Below are positions 49,368 through 62,071 of a stretch of DNA of 64,000 bases, piece after piece. Below the pieces are notes generated by a model. It was not told where the DNA came from. It did no database searches and saw only the letters and a program-made list of their open reading frames with translations. The DNA is from Timema cristinae (lineage: Eukaryota; Arthropoda; Insecta; Phasmatodea; Timematidae): NCBI GenBank assembly GCA_039000515.1, contig JBCFYV010000012.1:5307637-5371636 (forward strand). Reading direction: 5' to 3'. Both the position numbers and the translations under genes were made by a program. Position 1 is the first letter of the stretch, and each line of letters begins with the position of its first letter.

Positions 49368-51078
49368 TGAAATTAGATTATTTACATTTACTTAACCAGC
49401 TAATTGTTAGTTATGTCACTAACATTTACATGTATTGTTGATGATCAAATTGCTTTAAGTTAATCTGTATGTTAAATTGTGTGCTCAAGTGACGTTTGTA
49501 ACTGAGAGCTGAAATTTTAAAAATCAAGATGTTCAAATTGTCAAATCAACCCCTAACTATATGTTTAGCATGCTTGTAAGATGTTTGAGTGAACGAAAAA
49601 TGTTTGGTTGGGACAACTATAACGTATTTTTAGACACCTTGGAAGGTAATTTGTAAATCAAATAAAGGGAAGATGGAGTCGAATCAGGCATGATTCCACC
49701 TACCTTCCATGTTTTATTTGTTCATTCTAATACTTACACTTAGGCCTAATGATTAGCAGTCTAAAAAAGAGTGCATTTTAGAAAGTTTCACTTGCATTTG
49801 CCTGAATAAAGAAAGAACCAGGAAAATATAGTCCCAATGAATTGTGTCAGCATCTAGCCCTGACTTCCTGGGTTGTATTGGTATTTTACTAATGTGCACG
49901 TGTCATAATGATAAAGGTCATAAAACACATAATAATTGCTAAGATATTCAGAGTTATAGTTATATTCTCTTCATTCCGTCTCTGGTTCCTACACTTTTAT
50001 ATGCTTTTTTTGTTATTTATTTGTGTTATGATTATTTATAATCCATCCCAATAGATACAAAGACAAACAAGCTTTAACTTACAATCTCAAATGCTTTGCC
50101 CTGTAAAAAGCAGAATCTGGGACTCTCATTTCAGGATGCAGACGGGATACTTACAAAACTAAGATTTCCAACTATAACTTAATAAATTACTCTGGGTAAA
50201 CCTGATGTTGATTTCATAATAATAGGATGGATATACTTTTATACAGAATGATACACGCTACATTTAACCTCTTTAAAAAATGTAATAGGTTTTCATTTAC
50301 CAAAAATAAATAGCTCAACACAGCTTATTTGTTAATAGGTATGCTTAAGGGTATTATGTTTGATTCCTGACAGATCTAAAATGCTGGCAAATTGTTGGCT
50401 GAAGAGCTGGATGTTGTGTTTGTTTTAGAACTGTGCTAGTTTTTAGTAGCTTCATGATAGTTTAATCAGTGTTTCAAAAAGTGCTCGTTAAATAGCCTTA
50501 ACCTAAAAAAGATAAGACTAGACAATGGTTTATAATGAATACTATAACTGAATCTGGTAGAAACATTTTCGCGTCTCAAATCTGAACGAACCATCTGGTT
50601 CTCTGTTTAGGAATTTATTGGTCAGGTACACGGCTTTAAATGGTGTGAGGGGTTAACGGGAGGGGAGGAGGAGCTAAAAGAGGAAGGATTAGCGTCAATG
50701 CCCTTGACAAGCTTCACGTCAATAACCTGTCTATGTGTTAGTGAACCTAGGAGGAAATGGAGTTAATATTATGTACTTGGGTGACATCTAGCAGATTCAA
50801 ATCAAACTAGACCACTAGGGATTTCCACCTTAACGTTGTACACAGGCTGCTAGGGACAGATATATTCCGATAGAGTGTGGTACTATCGGTTTGTCGTGCT
50901 CGTGACGGCCCGGTTAAAGAGGGAGACAGTATCATTACCTCTCACTCTTACTTAACTTCTCGCTTTGAGTAAAAATAAAAGTAAGGAAAGAGGGGATTAG
51001 TAACCTAACAGGGAATGTTTACAGAGAGGTTTGGTGGAATACAATGCTACCGTTAGAAGGACAAATACTTTTAACTAC
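49365..51078. other. intergenic, nothing recognised
   Basis: No supported frame or repeat. A GC-richer stretch at 50620-50960 shows no domain. Confidence 0.5.
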
Positions 51079-51086
51079 GCCTAGCC

Positions 51087-51638
51087 CAAGGGTGGATCCA
51101 GGTCTAGTTGTAGGGGTGAATTGGTTTTCACTAGGCTCCTTCAAGGATACATTTAATAATTTTGATTAATAAAGATTTTAATTTATAATATTTTAATTAT
51201 AATATTGCGAGTTTAAAAAACTAGTTGAAATTAACAATTAATATAATAATAATACTTTAAGAAAGAACACAATTTGGATTAATCAATTTGTAATTTTAAT
51301 ACAAAAATAACATAAAACAAAAAGTCGCCGTCACAATAAAAGTAATAAATATACACTTTACATAGGTCTAAAGTGTTTTAGTAATAAAAGAAAAAATGTG
51401 TATTTTAATACTAAACTTAATATAAATATTGGAAAATTTTAGTTTAATCCCTTTTCTTTGCTCTAGAGCTAAGTTGAAAGAGATGTTGCCTAATTTTGAT
51501 TAGGTCGTGTAGGTGATAGGATGAGGAAGGTGTTAGTAAGTCATTCTTTACAACTTTAAAGTATTGGTTTCAATATTTATGATTATTTTCTATGCAGGAG
51601 GGGACGATTGCACCCAACCCCACCTGGATCCTCCCCTG
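51087..51638. mobile_element. hAT MITE with perfect 8-bp target duplication
   Basis: 552 bp. Ends CAAGGGTGGATCCAGG and CCTGGATCCTCCCCTG (start CA, end TG), with GCCTAGCC exactly duplicated at 51079-51086 and 51639-51646. No coding capacity. Confidence 0.9.
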
Positions 51639-52009
51639 GCCTAGCCAGGGAAACTCAAATAAATATATGATTTTTAATGTTAATGAGAACAAATTCACTG
51701 TGAGGTTTGTAAAGATGATTACATACTCCAACAAGTTAATATACAAAATTAAATACACTTTTTGGAATATGTGGGATAAAAATGCCATTAACTAAAGGTT
51801 TTTTTTCATTTAAAATAAACACTTTTAAAAATATGATAGTCAACGAAATACAATAAGTGTAATGATCTTGATATTTTTTGGACACAATTATAATTAACTA
51901 GGACTGAATGCCATTAATGATATGATTTAAATTTCTAGGCCTAAGTACTATAGTTGTATTTGTAAACAAAATTAGTTACAGGTTCATATTGTTTACACTG
52001 TCATAATAC

Positions 52010-52710
52010 AAACTGGTCGTTAAGCTGTAAAAAATATCTCGAAGGTTAGAGACATGTGGCCGACACGATTTGGAACAACTGGTTGACAAGTTCATGCTTA
52101 GGTGGACAAAGGGACAGCAAACTGGCCTACCAATTGGGGCTCCAGCTAACTGATCGACAGCACACTGGTTAACATGTGTGGAAAAAGTGGTCGACAGACA
52201 AGTGACTGTCATGCAAAAGCAGTGTCGATCCCATGGTCGATGTGAGTAGGACCATGTGATAAAGAGCCAATTGGTCGACAAAAAGTATACAAATATTTGG
52301 AATGATTGGTGGGTTAATTATCTGACCCTACTATGACCTACAGGTCGACTAGCCCATGTATACGAGGACAAAGTGATATACACACGAATAGTTGACCAAT
52401 TTGGGTGCATAAAACTAATCAACAATAAACAGGTCGATATGTGTGAACAAAGTGATCGACAGACAAGAAATCTACACGAAGTAGTACTTAGACCAAGTTG
52501 TTGATAAGGGTAGGACCATGTGCTAGACGACCAACTGATCAACAAAATATTAACAAACATTTGATAGACTAGGTAACTAGTGGCCGTCGACTCGTCGAAA
52601 AATACGTACATAGAACCACAAAGTGATAGACAGCCAACTGGTCGACAAAAACCAACTGGCAGACAAACGTTGAGATGGATCCATATAATAGTGGACCACA
52701 AGTTAATACA
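52010..52710. repeat. GTCGAC-rich diverged tandem repeat
   Basis: Long units of about 264 bp (compare GTAGGACCATGTG at 52246 and 52510, each preceded by a GTGATCGACAGACAAG-like stretch). Within units, shorter TGGTCGACA-type motifs recur every 20-40 bp. The long - frames here (51976-52281, 52318-52701) only reflect the missing stops of the repeat. Confidence 0.7.
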
Positions 52711-53199
52711 TAGCGAATAAAGAACTCGCTAAGCCAAAAGCTAGGTGTTCTATTTTTGTATCCAGATGTTCTTTTTCCACTATATATTTAGTCACATTAC
52801 AGTGAACGTCTGTCATTCGTTAATAATAACAATGCCAATCGATTAAAATAGTGCGCTTTACATAACATTAAATAAACAATGTCCCTTCTGTTTAATGTAC
52901 AAATAAAAATAATTAAATGTTGGTAAATACACCAATCATATACATAATATACAGTGAAAATGTTAACCAAATTATTGTAAAATAATAGCAGAAAAGGTAT
53001 GTTCTCTAAGAAGAAAATACAAGGAATTAATAAAAATATTAAAGTTATTATTTTTATTACGATAAAATAATCAACAAAAATATACACAATCCTCTAACCA
53101 CATCACTCACAAGTAGCCTTATTAACGTTGTTATCTCCTGATTAAATATTACTTTATTTGGAAAGATTCTCACCTGGATTATTTTTTAATTGAATGTAT
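52711..53199. other. intergenic, nothing recognised
   Basis: AT-rich between two repeat blocks. Confidence 0.5.
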
Positions 53200-53720
53200 T
53201 TAGAATCTATTTGAGAATATCAGAAGGTGTGAACTACATCTAGAAGAGGGCTAATTTATTCCAAGAAGGGCAATCACCCCTCTCTACACTCCACTTATCG
53301 TTTGATCTGTCCCTAATTTGAAGTGGTCCTTTCCCCCTTTTTTGAAACTATACTCTTTTAAAAGATATTTAGAATAGTCCCCCCTACAAATTATTTAGAA
53401 CTTTGGATGTTCCTAGAACCTATTTTGAGTAGCAACCTTCGGAAATTTTTTAAAAGTTGGATACCTCAAGAAGCTATTTTTAATAGTCCTCAACCAGTTT
53501 ACTTTTTTAAATTTAGATCTCCTGAAAGCTATTTGAAGGGGTTCTCCTCCAAAAATGTTTAAAATTTAGGTGATTCTAGAAGATATTTAGACTGCTCCTA
53601 GCTTGAATTTTTTTCGAAAATTAGATGCCTCTAGAAACTTTGAAGTGATCTTCTCTGGAAAACTTTTGATAATTGAATGTATATAGAAGTTATTTTGTGG
53701 TTAATGCAAGATCTTTCAAC
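53200..53720 (+). repeat. ~55-bp diverged minisatellite
   Basis: Units anchored by GGATGTTCCTAGAACC (53405), GGATACCTCAAGAAGC (53459), AGATCTCCTGAAAGC (53515), AGGTGATTCTAGAAG (53568) and AGATGCCTCTAGAAAC (53623), spaced 53-56 bp. Each is followed by a TATTTGAAGTGGTCCTC-like half. Confidence 0.8.
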
Positions 53721-54239
53721 TTCATATTCGATTGTATCAGAGGATTTAAAATATATTTAGGGGGTGGGATTTATTCCATCTGAGATTATTTTCAGGGGAA
53801 CGAGGTCCCTCTTGCCCCCACCCCACTCGGTTCTACCACCATAGATTGCAGTACTACACAAATTTATTAGATGTGTCCATGCAAAAAAAAAAAATGCTGA
53901 CCAACTCCTTTTGGTAGACTTTACCACGATCCACCATAGACAAGACCTTTCTCTCCCCACTGAAAACGAGGGTACATCCATGATATTACTCTACATTCTC
54001 AACGTATATTTTTTAAAGGTCCGGATCAAAAGGCCATTATTGCACGTGTGATGTGTGCTCAACTACAAGTGGAGATTAGGCAAGATAAACAGTAGTATTC
54101 ATAGGCCTATACATTTACAAAAGGTGCTTCACCCAGTGGCGGTGGAACTTTATTTGTGTAGGAGTGTATACAATTTTTATAAAGGAACTTTCTTCCAATT
54201 AATAGGAGATCTGGGGACTCAACACCATATATTTTGTGA
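53721..54239. other. interruption in the minisatellite, nothing recognised
   Basis: Not repeat-like. The frame 53757-53981 (-) is not recognisable. Confidence 0.4.
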
Positions 54240-54560
54240 AAATTGAATACCCCTAGAATCCATTTTGAAAGGTCCTTGTCCAGTAATATTTTGAAAATTA
54301 GACTCCTTCCAAGATATTTGGAGTGATCCTCCTCTAGAACTGTTTTGAGATTTGGATACCCCTAAACGCTAATTATAGTTTTCCTTACCTATAATATTTT
54401 TAATTTTATTTTTCCAGAATATATTTAAAGTGGTTTTCCCCATGGCAAATGTTTAAATGTGTATGCCCAAAAAACTATTTATAGTGGTCCTCGCCTTTAA
54501 ATTCTCAAATGATGGCAAATTTTCAAGAACATTTCCTGGGATTTTTCCCAATTTTACTGG
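54240..54560 (+). repeat. same ~55-bp minisatellite, second block
   Basis: Units such as GAATACCCCTAGAATCC and TTGGATACCCCTAAACGC continue after a ~520-bp interruption. Confidence 0.75.
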
Positions 54561-54589
54561 TGAGTGGACACCCTGAAAATATTATTTGC

Positions 54590-54761
54590 GGTATATCCAT
54601 CACAATTAACTACAATTAACTATAAATAACACTCATATCACCTACTGACAAAATATTACTTTAGCTCTATCTCTCACAATTCATTACAAGTAACATACTT
54701 AATTCACGTCCTAACAAAATATTACTTTGGATATATACCTCGCAATTAATTACAAGTAACA

Positions 54762-54806
<45 letters not shown>

Positions 54807-54995
54807 GCACCACGTCTTACTACCCGTTCGGTTTATACGCACTTACGCTAATGTGTAATGGTAGAGTGATTGTGATATGAAATGAAGGACCTACAGTTTA
54901 ACGTGGAATCCGAACCACGGTGGCGGCCTGGAGTAACATTGTTAAATCACTTATTGACAAAATATTACTTGATATAAGCTAATATATCTGTTGCC
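54590..54995. repeat. ~70-bp tandem repeat interrupted by a SINE
   Basis: Units with ATTACAAGTAACATT and CTGACAAAATATTACTTT repeat three to four times. The family-2 SINE is inserted in one unit. Confidence 0.75.
54767..54931 (-). mobile_element. SINE family 2, 5'-truncated
   Basis: Shared tail with (ATT)n on +, body ending at CGAACCACGGTGGCGGCC. Target duplication AGTAACATTGTT at 54755-54766 and 54932-54943. Confidence 0.93.
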
Positions 54996-56109
54996 AGCAG
55001 CACTGTGTTGTTTTAATCTCAAACAAGTTCAAGATATCTATTTAGAGCCAAATCGTCAAAGCGATTTTTTCCCCCAAGTTTTTGAAAAAGCACTCTTCGA
55101 TAAACTACCCACAAATGACAATATATTAAAAAAACAAGTAAACTTATAAAATGTTATTTGTCATGTTAGACATTCCCAAGATATCAATTGGGAACTGAAT
55201 CATCGACTCTCTTTTTAAAATATTTCAAGTTTTTGAAAAATCACTCATCACACTTCAAAATTTTACTGACCAAAAACCAAATAGCCTCTACGTGGTTATT
55301 TGTGAGATAAATTACTCCCTAGGTTTGCATTTTAATCAGAATCTTTAGATCCAATTTTGAAACAAAAATTGCATTAAAAAATCTCTCATATATAAACTAT
55401 CCTTAATTTGAAGGCTAAGGTCAAAATAAAATAAACGTGTTGAGATATTGCCCTATAACTTATAAATATCAAGTTTGAAAAATTCAAACAAACCGTATCC
55501 GATCCGTGGCCAAGGACAGGTTGACAGATAGACATGGGGACAAACAGAATTGTGAAAACTAGTTTTTTGAGTTCGAGTTTATAAAAAGAGTAAAAATTCA
55601 TCAATATCTTGAAATAAATTTTATTTCAAGATTACAATACTTTTATCTTGATATTAGTAAGTTAAAGAGTGACTACCCTGGTATGTGTTTGGACACTACT
55701 CAGCAACAAGAAAACTGCTCACTGAGGGCTCTCTGTCAATTCATGTGTAGCTAACATTGTATCCCCTCTCTCTAACACCAACAATCCTTATTGAGGACTG
55801 TCTGGTTTGTTAGCAATGCATGTGTAGCTAACAATGTATCACCACTCTCTAACAACAGCACTTGATTGGTGAGGCAGTAGACTCGATACTTCCTAGTTTA
55901 TAAACTAAACATTTTAATATGACAAAGTTTATACTATGCTTCGTAACCTTGGATACAAAGACTTGAACTAAGACGCTTTAGCTTTTACTCTTTGAAACAC
56001 ATTTATTATATGTTAGTATTTTTTTTAAATATATTACTAATCTAGATACCTACTACATTATGCCTGTTCCATTCTATCTTGGTCCATCAAATTTACCCTT
56101 TCGTTAAAC
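54996..56109. other. intergenic, nothing recognised
   Basis: A short direct repeat (TGTGTAGCTAACAATGTATC-like, 55745 and 55818; period ~73) is visible; no gene. Confidence 0.45.
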
Positions 56110-57559
56110 CAGTGGTGTGCCTAGACATTTCCATCAGGGGGCCACTAGGATTTTACCAAGTTCCCTCCCATATCATCGTCTGAGTAAATTCAAGCCCATT
56201 TCCCTTTTCCTTTTCTAGTTTATGGTGAGTGGCCTAACGTACATGAATAATTCGGTGACCCGTAGTGGAAGAATACTGTATTCTTTCAACCTTTCAATTT
56301 TCTATGAAAAGTGGTGGTAAGGTATTTTCATTATTATATTCATATTTTGAAATAGTGTTTTCACTAACGAGTGAAGGATGTTCCACATTCGGTGGTAAAT
56401 CCTCTAATTCGTCATCTTCATCAACATTTTTTACATAGTTATTTATTTATTACAGAACGTCTTACCATTCATCTAAGCTATTCGCATTTAGTTATTATAA
56501 TAGGGTAAGAGTAAGTAAATGAGAATAGAGAAGAAATGTACCGGGTTTTCTGTGGAGGAAGCGTGGGAAACTGTTACTAAAAGAAGCTTTGGTAGATTAC
56601 AGCAAGTCGGAATTCAAACCTTGACCTCCCACCCACTAATAAACCAGAAAAACGTGTAATTTACTTAGCACGCATACTGATTAGGGCTTATAATCACTAA
56701 CCCATAACTTATAAATTATATTATAATACAATCAACACCTTATATTTTGGGTACATCTAAGGACTATTTTAAACTTTAGGTAGCCAACACACTCGATTAC
56801 AAAAACTTGCCATCATTTCCGTTTGGAACCAATTTAACGCAGCCACATTTCATGTACAATACTGTACTTTTTTTTTACAATTTATTTATCAACATAAATA
56901 TATTTGGCACATCCGCAGAATTTTTTTTAGAAGATAAATAAATAAAATACGCCTAAATATACTTTAACAAACACAAAATACAAATATTAGCTGTAATATT
57001 TTCAAACTACAGTTACCTTTTAAGTGATTCAAATTTGTTTCCGGTTAATTATGGTTCTTCTTTCTGGATTCTCCATCTCTTTAAATCTCTGTATCGTTTT
57101 CTTCTTTTGCATACTTTACTTGGAAATGAACGAGGCTTAGACATTTTGTACACAGCAAAATTCACATTAAAGTTGATTAATATCAAGGCCATAGTCGAGA
57201 AATTTTATGAACATTATATATTGCTTTATTTATGGTTGAAACAATACCAAAATTAATGTAAAAGTTCAAATTAGGGGGCTGTGTTACCATGAAAACCACT
57301 TCAGAGAGCATCCAGAGGGGTTTAATAATTATAATTTTTTCTAGCCTTCGGCAGCTATGGTGTCAGGCTTCCATAAAAAATACTTCAGAGAGCTTCTAGA
57401 GGTGTTTAATATTTTGATTTTTTTCTAGCCTATGGCAGTTATGGTGTCATGTTGCCATAAAAAATGCTTCTAAAGGAGTTTAATACTTAAAATTTGTCCT
57501 AGCCTCCATCAATTGGGGGATGGGCCACCCCCTGAAATTATTTGCTGGCTACGGCCTTG
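56110..57559. mobile_element. hAT-like element with internal 83-bp tandem repeat
   Basis: Left end CAGTGGTGTGCCTAGACATT ... CAGGGGGCCA; right end TGGGCCACCCCCTGA ... GGCTACGGCCTTG, i.e. ~40-bp imperfect TIRs. About three ~83-bp units with TTCAGAGAGC and CTATGGCAGTTATGGTGTC lie at 57295-57500. An old SINE seems to sit at 56510-56655. No transposase frame and no convincing target duplication. Confidence 0.5.
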
Positions 57560-58379
57560 ATTAATATAATTATATTTATGCCAGTTAAATGGTAGCCTAC
57601 GCTCAAACTAAAATATAAAACTAAACAATGTCAAAGGATACTGGTAACAATAGACTGTACAGCTTTCACACATTAAATAGCTAACAGGCAAGAACAGTCA
57701 AAAATATCATAATATTACTCTTGGTATGGTTTTGTACCTCAATACTTTTCTCAGCTGGTTTTGAAAAGTTTGCTAATGATCTTCATCCCCCTCATATCTC
57801 CCCACCCGCCCGCCGCTGTCAATCAGACACAAGCGGTCACTCCTACCTGTGTTTGGTTCTCAACGGTACGGCCCGGTTTGGCTGTATTTATTTCTGTGAA
57901 AATCATATAATTTCGGGCCATTTCCTATCCAGTTTTTAAAATATGATAGTAACGATTGTATTAAAAATGTCAAATGAACCAGTATTTATTGCTAAATAAG
58001 GAGAGTTAAATTTAATTTCAAGATACAAAGTAGTTTTCTAATAGGAAATTTATTTGTTAAAGAATGAGAAGGTCTAGCGCCGATTCAGTTTCATTATTTA
58101 TTAAATAAAAATTAATATCTTTGAAAATATGGTACATACCGTTCCTAAAATATGCTTACCATATAGTGCTATACTATCCGTACATCCACAAAAAAAATTA
58201 AGGCTTTTGCTTGAATTTCTTAATACTTGGATACGAATTAGTATTATTGAATTAAATTAATCATTATAACTATTTAATCAAAAAATACATAACAATTTTG
58301 CTCTATTATTACTTATTTTAATATTTTTATTCTATTAAAAAGGCTCACAATCATAAAAATAAGAAAATAAAATAAAATA
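57560..58379. other. intergenic, nothing recognised
   Basis: The frame 57721-57939 (+) has no domain. Confidence 0.5.
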
Positions 58380-59045
58380 TTTTCACTCTTGCACAGCCTT
58401 AAGGTGTATTTGGTATAGGTCATTGTTTTGTTTATAACCTTTCGAGTAAGTAACCTTATTATCGCTGAAAAGTACTTAACCATCATTCTCAGTAACTTAA
58501 TGGCATTAACAGAGATTAAATTATTACTCAGCTCGTGAACAGACAAGACTTCATTTAACACACATTTTTGACTTAAAACAGACCCTTATCCAAAGGTTTA
58601 CATAGACTCATCTTTTATGCACCTGAAATTTTACCTTTTTCTTGGCCAGATTTGATAAAAGAAAGATGTTATTTGTAACGTGAAATGACGAACCTGTGTC
58701 AATAACAAAACCTTGATTGCGTGCAGACCACCAAAATTAAAAAAAATATTTTTCCTGGACATTGTTTCTATTTATACAAAACAATATGTCTTTAGGTGGT
58801 TTTCTTACAACTATTTGGTTACAAGTATTGTGTTACTTTGATTAAAGCAATGTTTGACAGAAGAAGAATTATTTGCTTCCTTTTTAGGCAATATCGGCAC
58901 TTCCTTTCTTCTGATCTGAAAGCAACAACACTTTCAGACTACTCATTTACCTTCAACTTGTTTTCTTCAGACATCAAACGTGCTGTAAGGTTAGTTCACG
59001 CTTGTTCCGCAACAGGCGTTGACTTTCAAGCTGTACTAAAATGAC
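58380..59045 (-). pseudogene. Ty1/copia gag-protease fragment, decayed
   Basis: On - there is a degraded zinc-knuckle-like KCRYCLKRK (about 58890), then QGFVIDTGSSFHVTNN (about 58710) with the aspartic protease D-T-G, and in another frame NEVLSVHELSNNLISVNAI (58561-58490), the conserved block after the copia protease. Stops and frameshifts separate the pieces. No LTR was seen nearby. Confidence 0.75.
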
Positions 59046-60229
59046 TATACAGACCTGACAATGTAGAGAGAATGTTAGATATGATCGATCATATTATCAT
59101 AAATATGTTCATTCATTGACCTCAATCTAAAAGATAAATTCTTCAAGTTACTGATATAAAGAGCAATGTACCTTTATCATGGGTATAATGAAAAAACTGT
59201 TGTATAAGCTGACATTTTGTTTTCTCTGTGCCCTACCAAATATTAAACATATATTTGGCTGTAGCATAATTTATAACAGGCGTCAATTATTTTTTTACCA
59301 AAGCTTGTAATATAAGCTTTCTGAGCAAGCGCGTACTTTTTAATCAATGATGCTTTTTTTTGGTCGCCCCATCTTCCAGTTTTATTGTTCCAATCACAAC
59401 CATAAATATAATTTGCCTTAAATAAAACAGTTAATTGGAATTTCTATACCTGAGAGCTGTCGTTATCAATTAGTTTCCCAATATGAGAATAGTCATAATT
59501 ATTGCTCATTTGAATTATTTGAAAACTTCACCGCAACACGCACCAATTTTATCAAAATTTAATTGACTATACGGTTTTAATTTATTACGTTCTTACGGTT
59601 TTCTCACTAGCAAACTTTCTAGGCTAATTTTAAGAACAATAAAAGTAATTATAGCTAAAAATGTGTAAAGGAAAAATATTAATAAGAAGGTCAACATAAC
59701 AGTTTTAAGTATCTTACAACAATAAAGAGAAAAAAACATTTCCAATTGTTTTTCTTCTTGATGTCTAAAGCAATATATTTTTCAATTCATTTTAACACTA
59801 TCAACCCTAATAAAATTAAAAAGCTGGACATTAATCATAACAAGCGTTCTTGTTGTGGTTTGAATTAAATAATTCATTATTTTTAAACCTACGTTAAACA
59901 TTGTTGTGATATTAAAATATTTGATTATGGCTTATGCGTGATTTTTAAGAAAAATACTAGGTATTTATTCAACCCTAGTTTAAAGACATATTAAGTTTCT
60001 TTCCACAGTATGAGCCTTGACAGGGTTGATACATACACTTAGTTTACCTTGCATGGCGTAGTATGTAAGATAGAATGGGTGTAGCGAGGAGGGGAATAGA
60101 GTCATGGGGCTCAAATCCCGAACATATTCCCTACATTTTCTGAGGTTTTTAATGCTAATAGCAAAAGAGTGTTTAAAAAGTCAATTTGCGAATCTATTTA
60201 TCTTAATTTGATTCTACAATCTAACAAAA
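59046..60229. other. intergenic AT-rich sequence, nothing recognised
   Basis: No gene or repeat named. Confidence 0.5.
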
Positions 60230-60620
60230 ATGTGTGGGGGAAAGACCACTTCAAATATTTTATACAGGCATCTAATTTTCAAAAAATCCTAGGTGAGGAG
60301 CATTCCAAATAACTTATAAGGGCATCCATTTTCGAGAATTCGTCGGAAGAAGACTACTTTAAATACCTTCAAGCGAAAGTAATTTATGAAAAAATCGGAC
60401 TAACACTATATAAAATAGCTTTTATTGGAATCCAATTTTCAAATAATTGCTGACGAAGGACTTTTTCAAATAGTCTCTATAATTGTCAACATTTAAAAAA
60501 ATGGGGTAGGTCTATTCTAATTTTCAAAAAACTCTCCTCTTGAGCACTACTTCAAATAGATTTTAGGGCATCCAGTTTACAATTAACATGGAAGAGGGGG
60601 TTAAGTGTTGAGGAAAAAAT
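60230..60620 (-). repeat. ~55-60-bp minisatellite, inverted block
   Basis: Read on -, units such as AATTAGATGCCTGTATAAAA and CAAAATTGGATTCC-like stretches followed by ATTTGAAGTGGTC match the family at 53200-54560. Confidence 0.65.
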
Positions 60621-61486
60621 TTACTAGAAAAAATGCTCGCTATCCCCTCCCCCTCTATCCACCAAATAAGGTTCCACCCCCACCTTTTTAAACAATTTTC
60701 TTATTTCTCAGAAGTCTTAATATTATGTCATAAACTTATAATTTGCAACCTTCCCAAAAATAAATGATCTCTACGCCCATGAGAGATATAAGTTTATCGT
60801 AGTAGACTACTTTTAGGGTAAACAGAGTGTACATGGAAAACAGAGGAGCCTGCAAATGCAAAGTAGTTGGGTGTGACATGAAAACTCAAGAATATGTTAG
60901 CGAAATTATAAAATGTTTGCATAATTTGCATCGTAACAGGATGAGATAGAAATTATAAAGAACTATTGAACTATTGTTAATGGAAGATAAATTTAAATAA
61001 TAAAATTAACACAATTTTTGAAAATATTATTTAATTTATCAACTTTATTATTTATATTTTTAACAAAATAATGTTTTAAATATGTATATTCATCTACATT
61101 TAAACAACACATCGGCCCTACATGAAATAAAATAAGCTTTGACAAAGTCATTTTATACATTTGAAATAAAATAAAACTAGGTTGTAGTTAAGTACATTAA
61201 TATTACTTTCGTTATAATCATTGTAGACCAACACTTCTGATCAAAAAATGGCAGTGTAAACTAGCCAGTTTTTTTGTACCGAAACTGTAAGACCTACATA
61301 AATCTTGTTAGAAAATTATTCTTGATATAATCTTCCCACTCTGTTTCTACCTGACCAAGCGATTGCCATGTTTTAAATTATGTATGGCTCTTAAATCGCT
61401 TTAATTCTTACTGATATTGAGGATTAGAAGAATAAATCATATAAAATTTAAACTTTGAAAAATGACCTCTATATTTATAATATGAA
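60621..61486. other. intergenic, nothing recognised
   Basis: AT-rich up to the assembly gap. Confidence 0.5.
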
Positions 61487-61586
61487 NNNNNNNNNNNNNN
61501 NNNNNNNNNNNNNNNNNNNNNNNNNNNNNNNNNNNNNNNNNNNNNNNNNNNNNNNNNNNNNNNNNNNNNNNNNNNNNNNNNNNNNN
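61487..61586. other. assembly gap
   Basis: Exactly 100 N, the usual placeholder for a gap of unknown length. Confidence 0.99.
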
Positions 61587-61639
61587 TACTATCTTAATTA
61601 TAATTAACACATTATCTTGAGAGTTATTAATGGTTTAAA

Positions 61640-61810
61640 AGTGTGAAGAGTAGTAAAGAGGAAATGCATCCTTTGGAGAGTTGATAGGAAAACAAGGAAA
61701 ATCAATCTGCGAACTTCCTTCCAGAATATCTGGCTGGTATTTGAACCCTGACCTTCCCATGAACGGCACAAATAGTATGTTATACTAGTCTAGCACCACA
61801 GACTTAGGTC
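61640..61810 (-). mobile_element. old SINE
   Basis: On - the head reads GACCTAAGTCTGTGGTGCTA with B-box-like CAGGGTTCAAATACC, followed by a decayed family-1-type body. Boundaries are vague. Confidence 0.5.
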
Positions 61811-62071
61811 ACCACTGCAGATAAAATGTAATTGTGACAATTGTTTTATATTTTTGGGCCTGGCAACACAGACGTGTGGTTAAAGTACAACCTCAACAAA
61901 CTACACAAAAGGTTTATTGTTTTGGGACTGCTGGCCTTGGTCATGCAAATGATTTTTTAAATGCTACTGATCACTTAGGTGTGGCAGCAGGCAGGATACG
62001 AGGGACATAATAATGCATCCATTGCTGGCAATAACGCCACCTGTTATATGTAGTTATTGTAATATAATTAC

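Noticed and set aside
52318..52701. 127-codon frame on - (and 51976-52281)
   Set aside because: Both lie in the GTCGAC-rich tandem repeat; the repeat unit simply lacks stops in that frame. Composition is not protein-like.
58796..59044. 82-codon frame on + (58796-59044)
   Set aside because: Opposite strand shows a copia gag-like zinc knuckle and protease in order; the + frame has no domain.
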